A stretch of 64,000 nt of DNA from Luscinia megarhynchos (Eukaryota; Chordata; Aves; Passeriformes; Turdidae), in the NCBI GenBank assembly GCA_034336665.1, contig CM067592.1, forward strand, positions 40,785,735 through 40,849,734. The letters are read 5' to 3'. The notes under the pieces are model-generated. The model was not told the DNA's origin. It worked only from the letters and a program-made list of their open reading frames with translations, and did no database searches. Positions 63,784 to 64,000 of this stretch are shown in pieces. Made by a program: the position numbers and the translations under genes. Position 1 is the stretch's first letter. Each line of letters opens with the position of its first letter.

Positions 63784-64000
63784 CTGAAAATAGAATAAGA
63801 AATGAGCATTTAAATTAAAAGCAACAGCACTTGCATGAAGCTGCCAGGTTTTTATGGTAGATAGTGTCTTTTTGCCCACCCCCACTCACTCTACTCCCCC
63901 CTTTTCTCAGGGTTGTAAGCCATGTTTTTCATAATATTTTGCAATGCCACCTAGGGTTACATTCACTCTATTTATAGGGGCCTGTTTTAAAGTGAAACAG
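63784..64000. other. right edge, no gene seen
   Basis: This would be the intron upstream of the candidate exon at 63670-63783 if that exon is real. A C/T-rich stretch (CCCACCCCCACTCACTC) lies at 63876-63900. Nothing else is recognised. Confidence 0.4.

Overview
The window looks like a gene-poor stretch of a bird chromosome, most likely a macrochromosome. The evidence is the repeat content. There are three CR1 non-LTR retrotransposon pieces (13335-14445 and 61730-62297 on +, 45998-46120 on -), one diverged endogenous-retrovirus LTR of a type common in birds (23602-24062, -), and a few worn MIR/L2-like fragments. No Alu, L1 or B1/B2-type repeat is visible. The rest is AT-rich unique DNA. Family names come from remembered consensus sequences, not from a database search.

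No complete protein-coding gene can be supported. Every long open frame is short for 64 kb of sequence, ends at random stops and shows no domain I recognise. The longest frames sit in a GC-rich tandem repeat or run antisense to a CR1 copy. Two minus-strand segments do look like single exons of split genes: 27146-27281, which would be a last coding exon, and 63670-63783, a 114-nt segment with good splice signals. A few 42-46 nt segments have good splice signals but are not convincing on sequence alone.

Layout: 1-13.3 kb is AT-rich non-coding DNA with simple repeats, including a (CATAAA)n hexamer array at 10701-10798. From 13.3 to 14.4 kb lies an internally deleted CR1. From 14.4 to 33.9 kb is mostly unique DNA with the LTR, a candidate CTCF site at 26862 and the candidate terminal exon at 27.2 kb. 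From 33.9 to 34.7 kb is the only CpG island, carrying a CATCCCC-type minisatellite, GGCCC and GGGAC pentamer runs and a G-rich tract. It is the best promoter candidate. From 34.7 to 64 kb is again mostly unique AT-rich DNA with one reverse CR1 tail, MIR-like remnants, A/C-rich low-complexity tracts, a second CTCF-like site, the second full-tail CR1 and the candidate exon near the right edge.

I found no sign of a novel multi-gene system, CRISPR array, tRNA, rRNA or intact mobile element.
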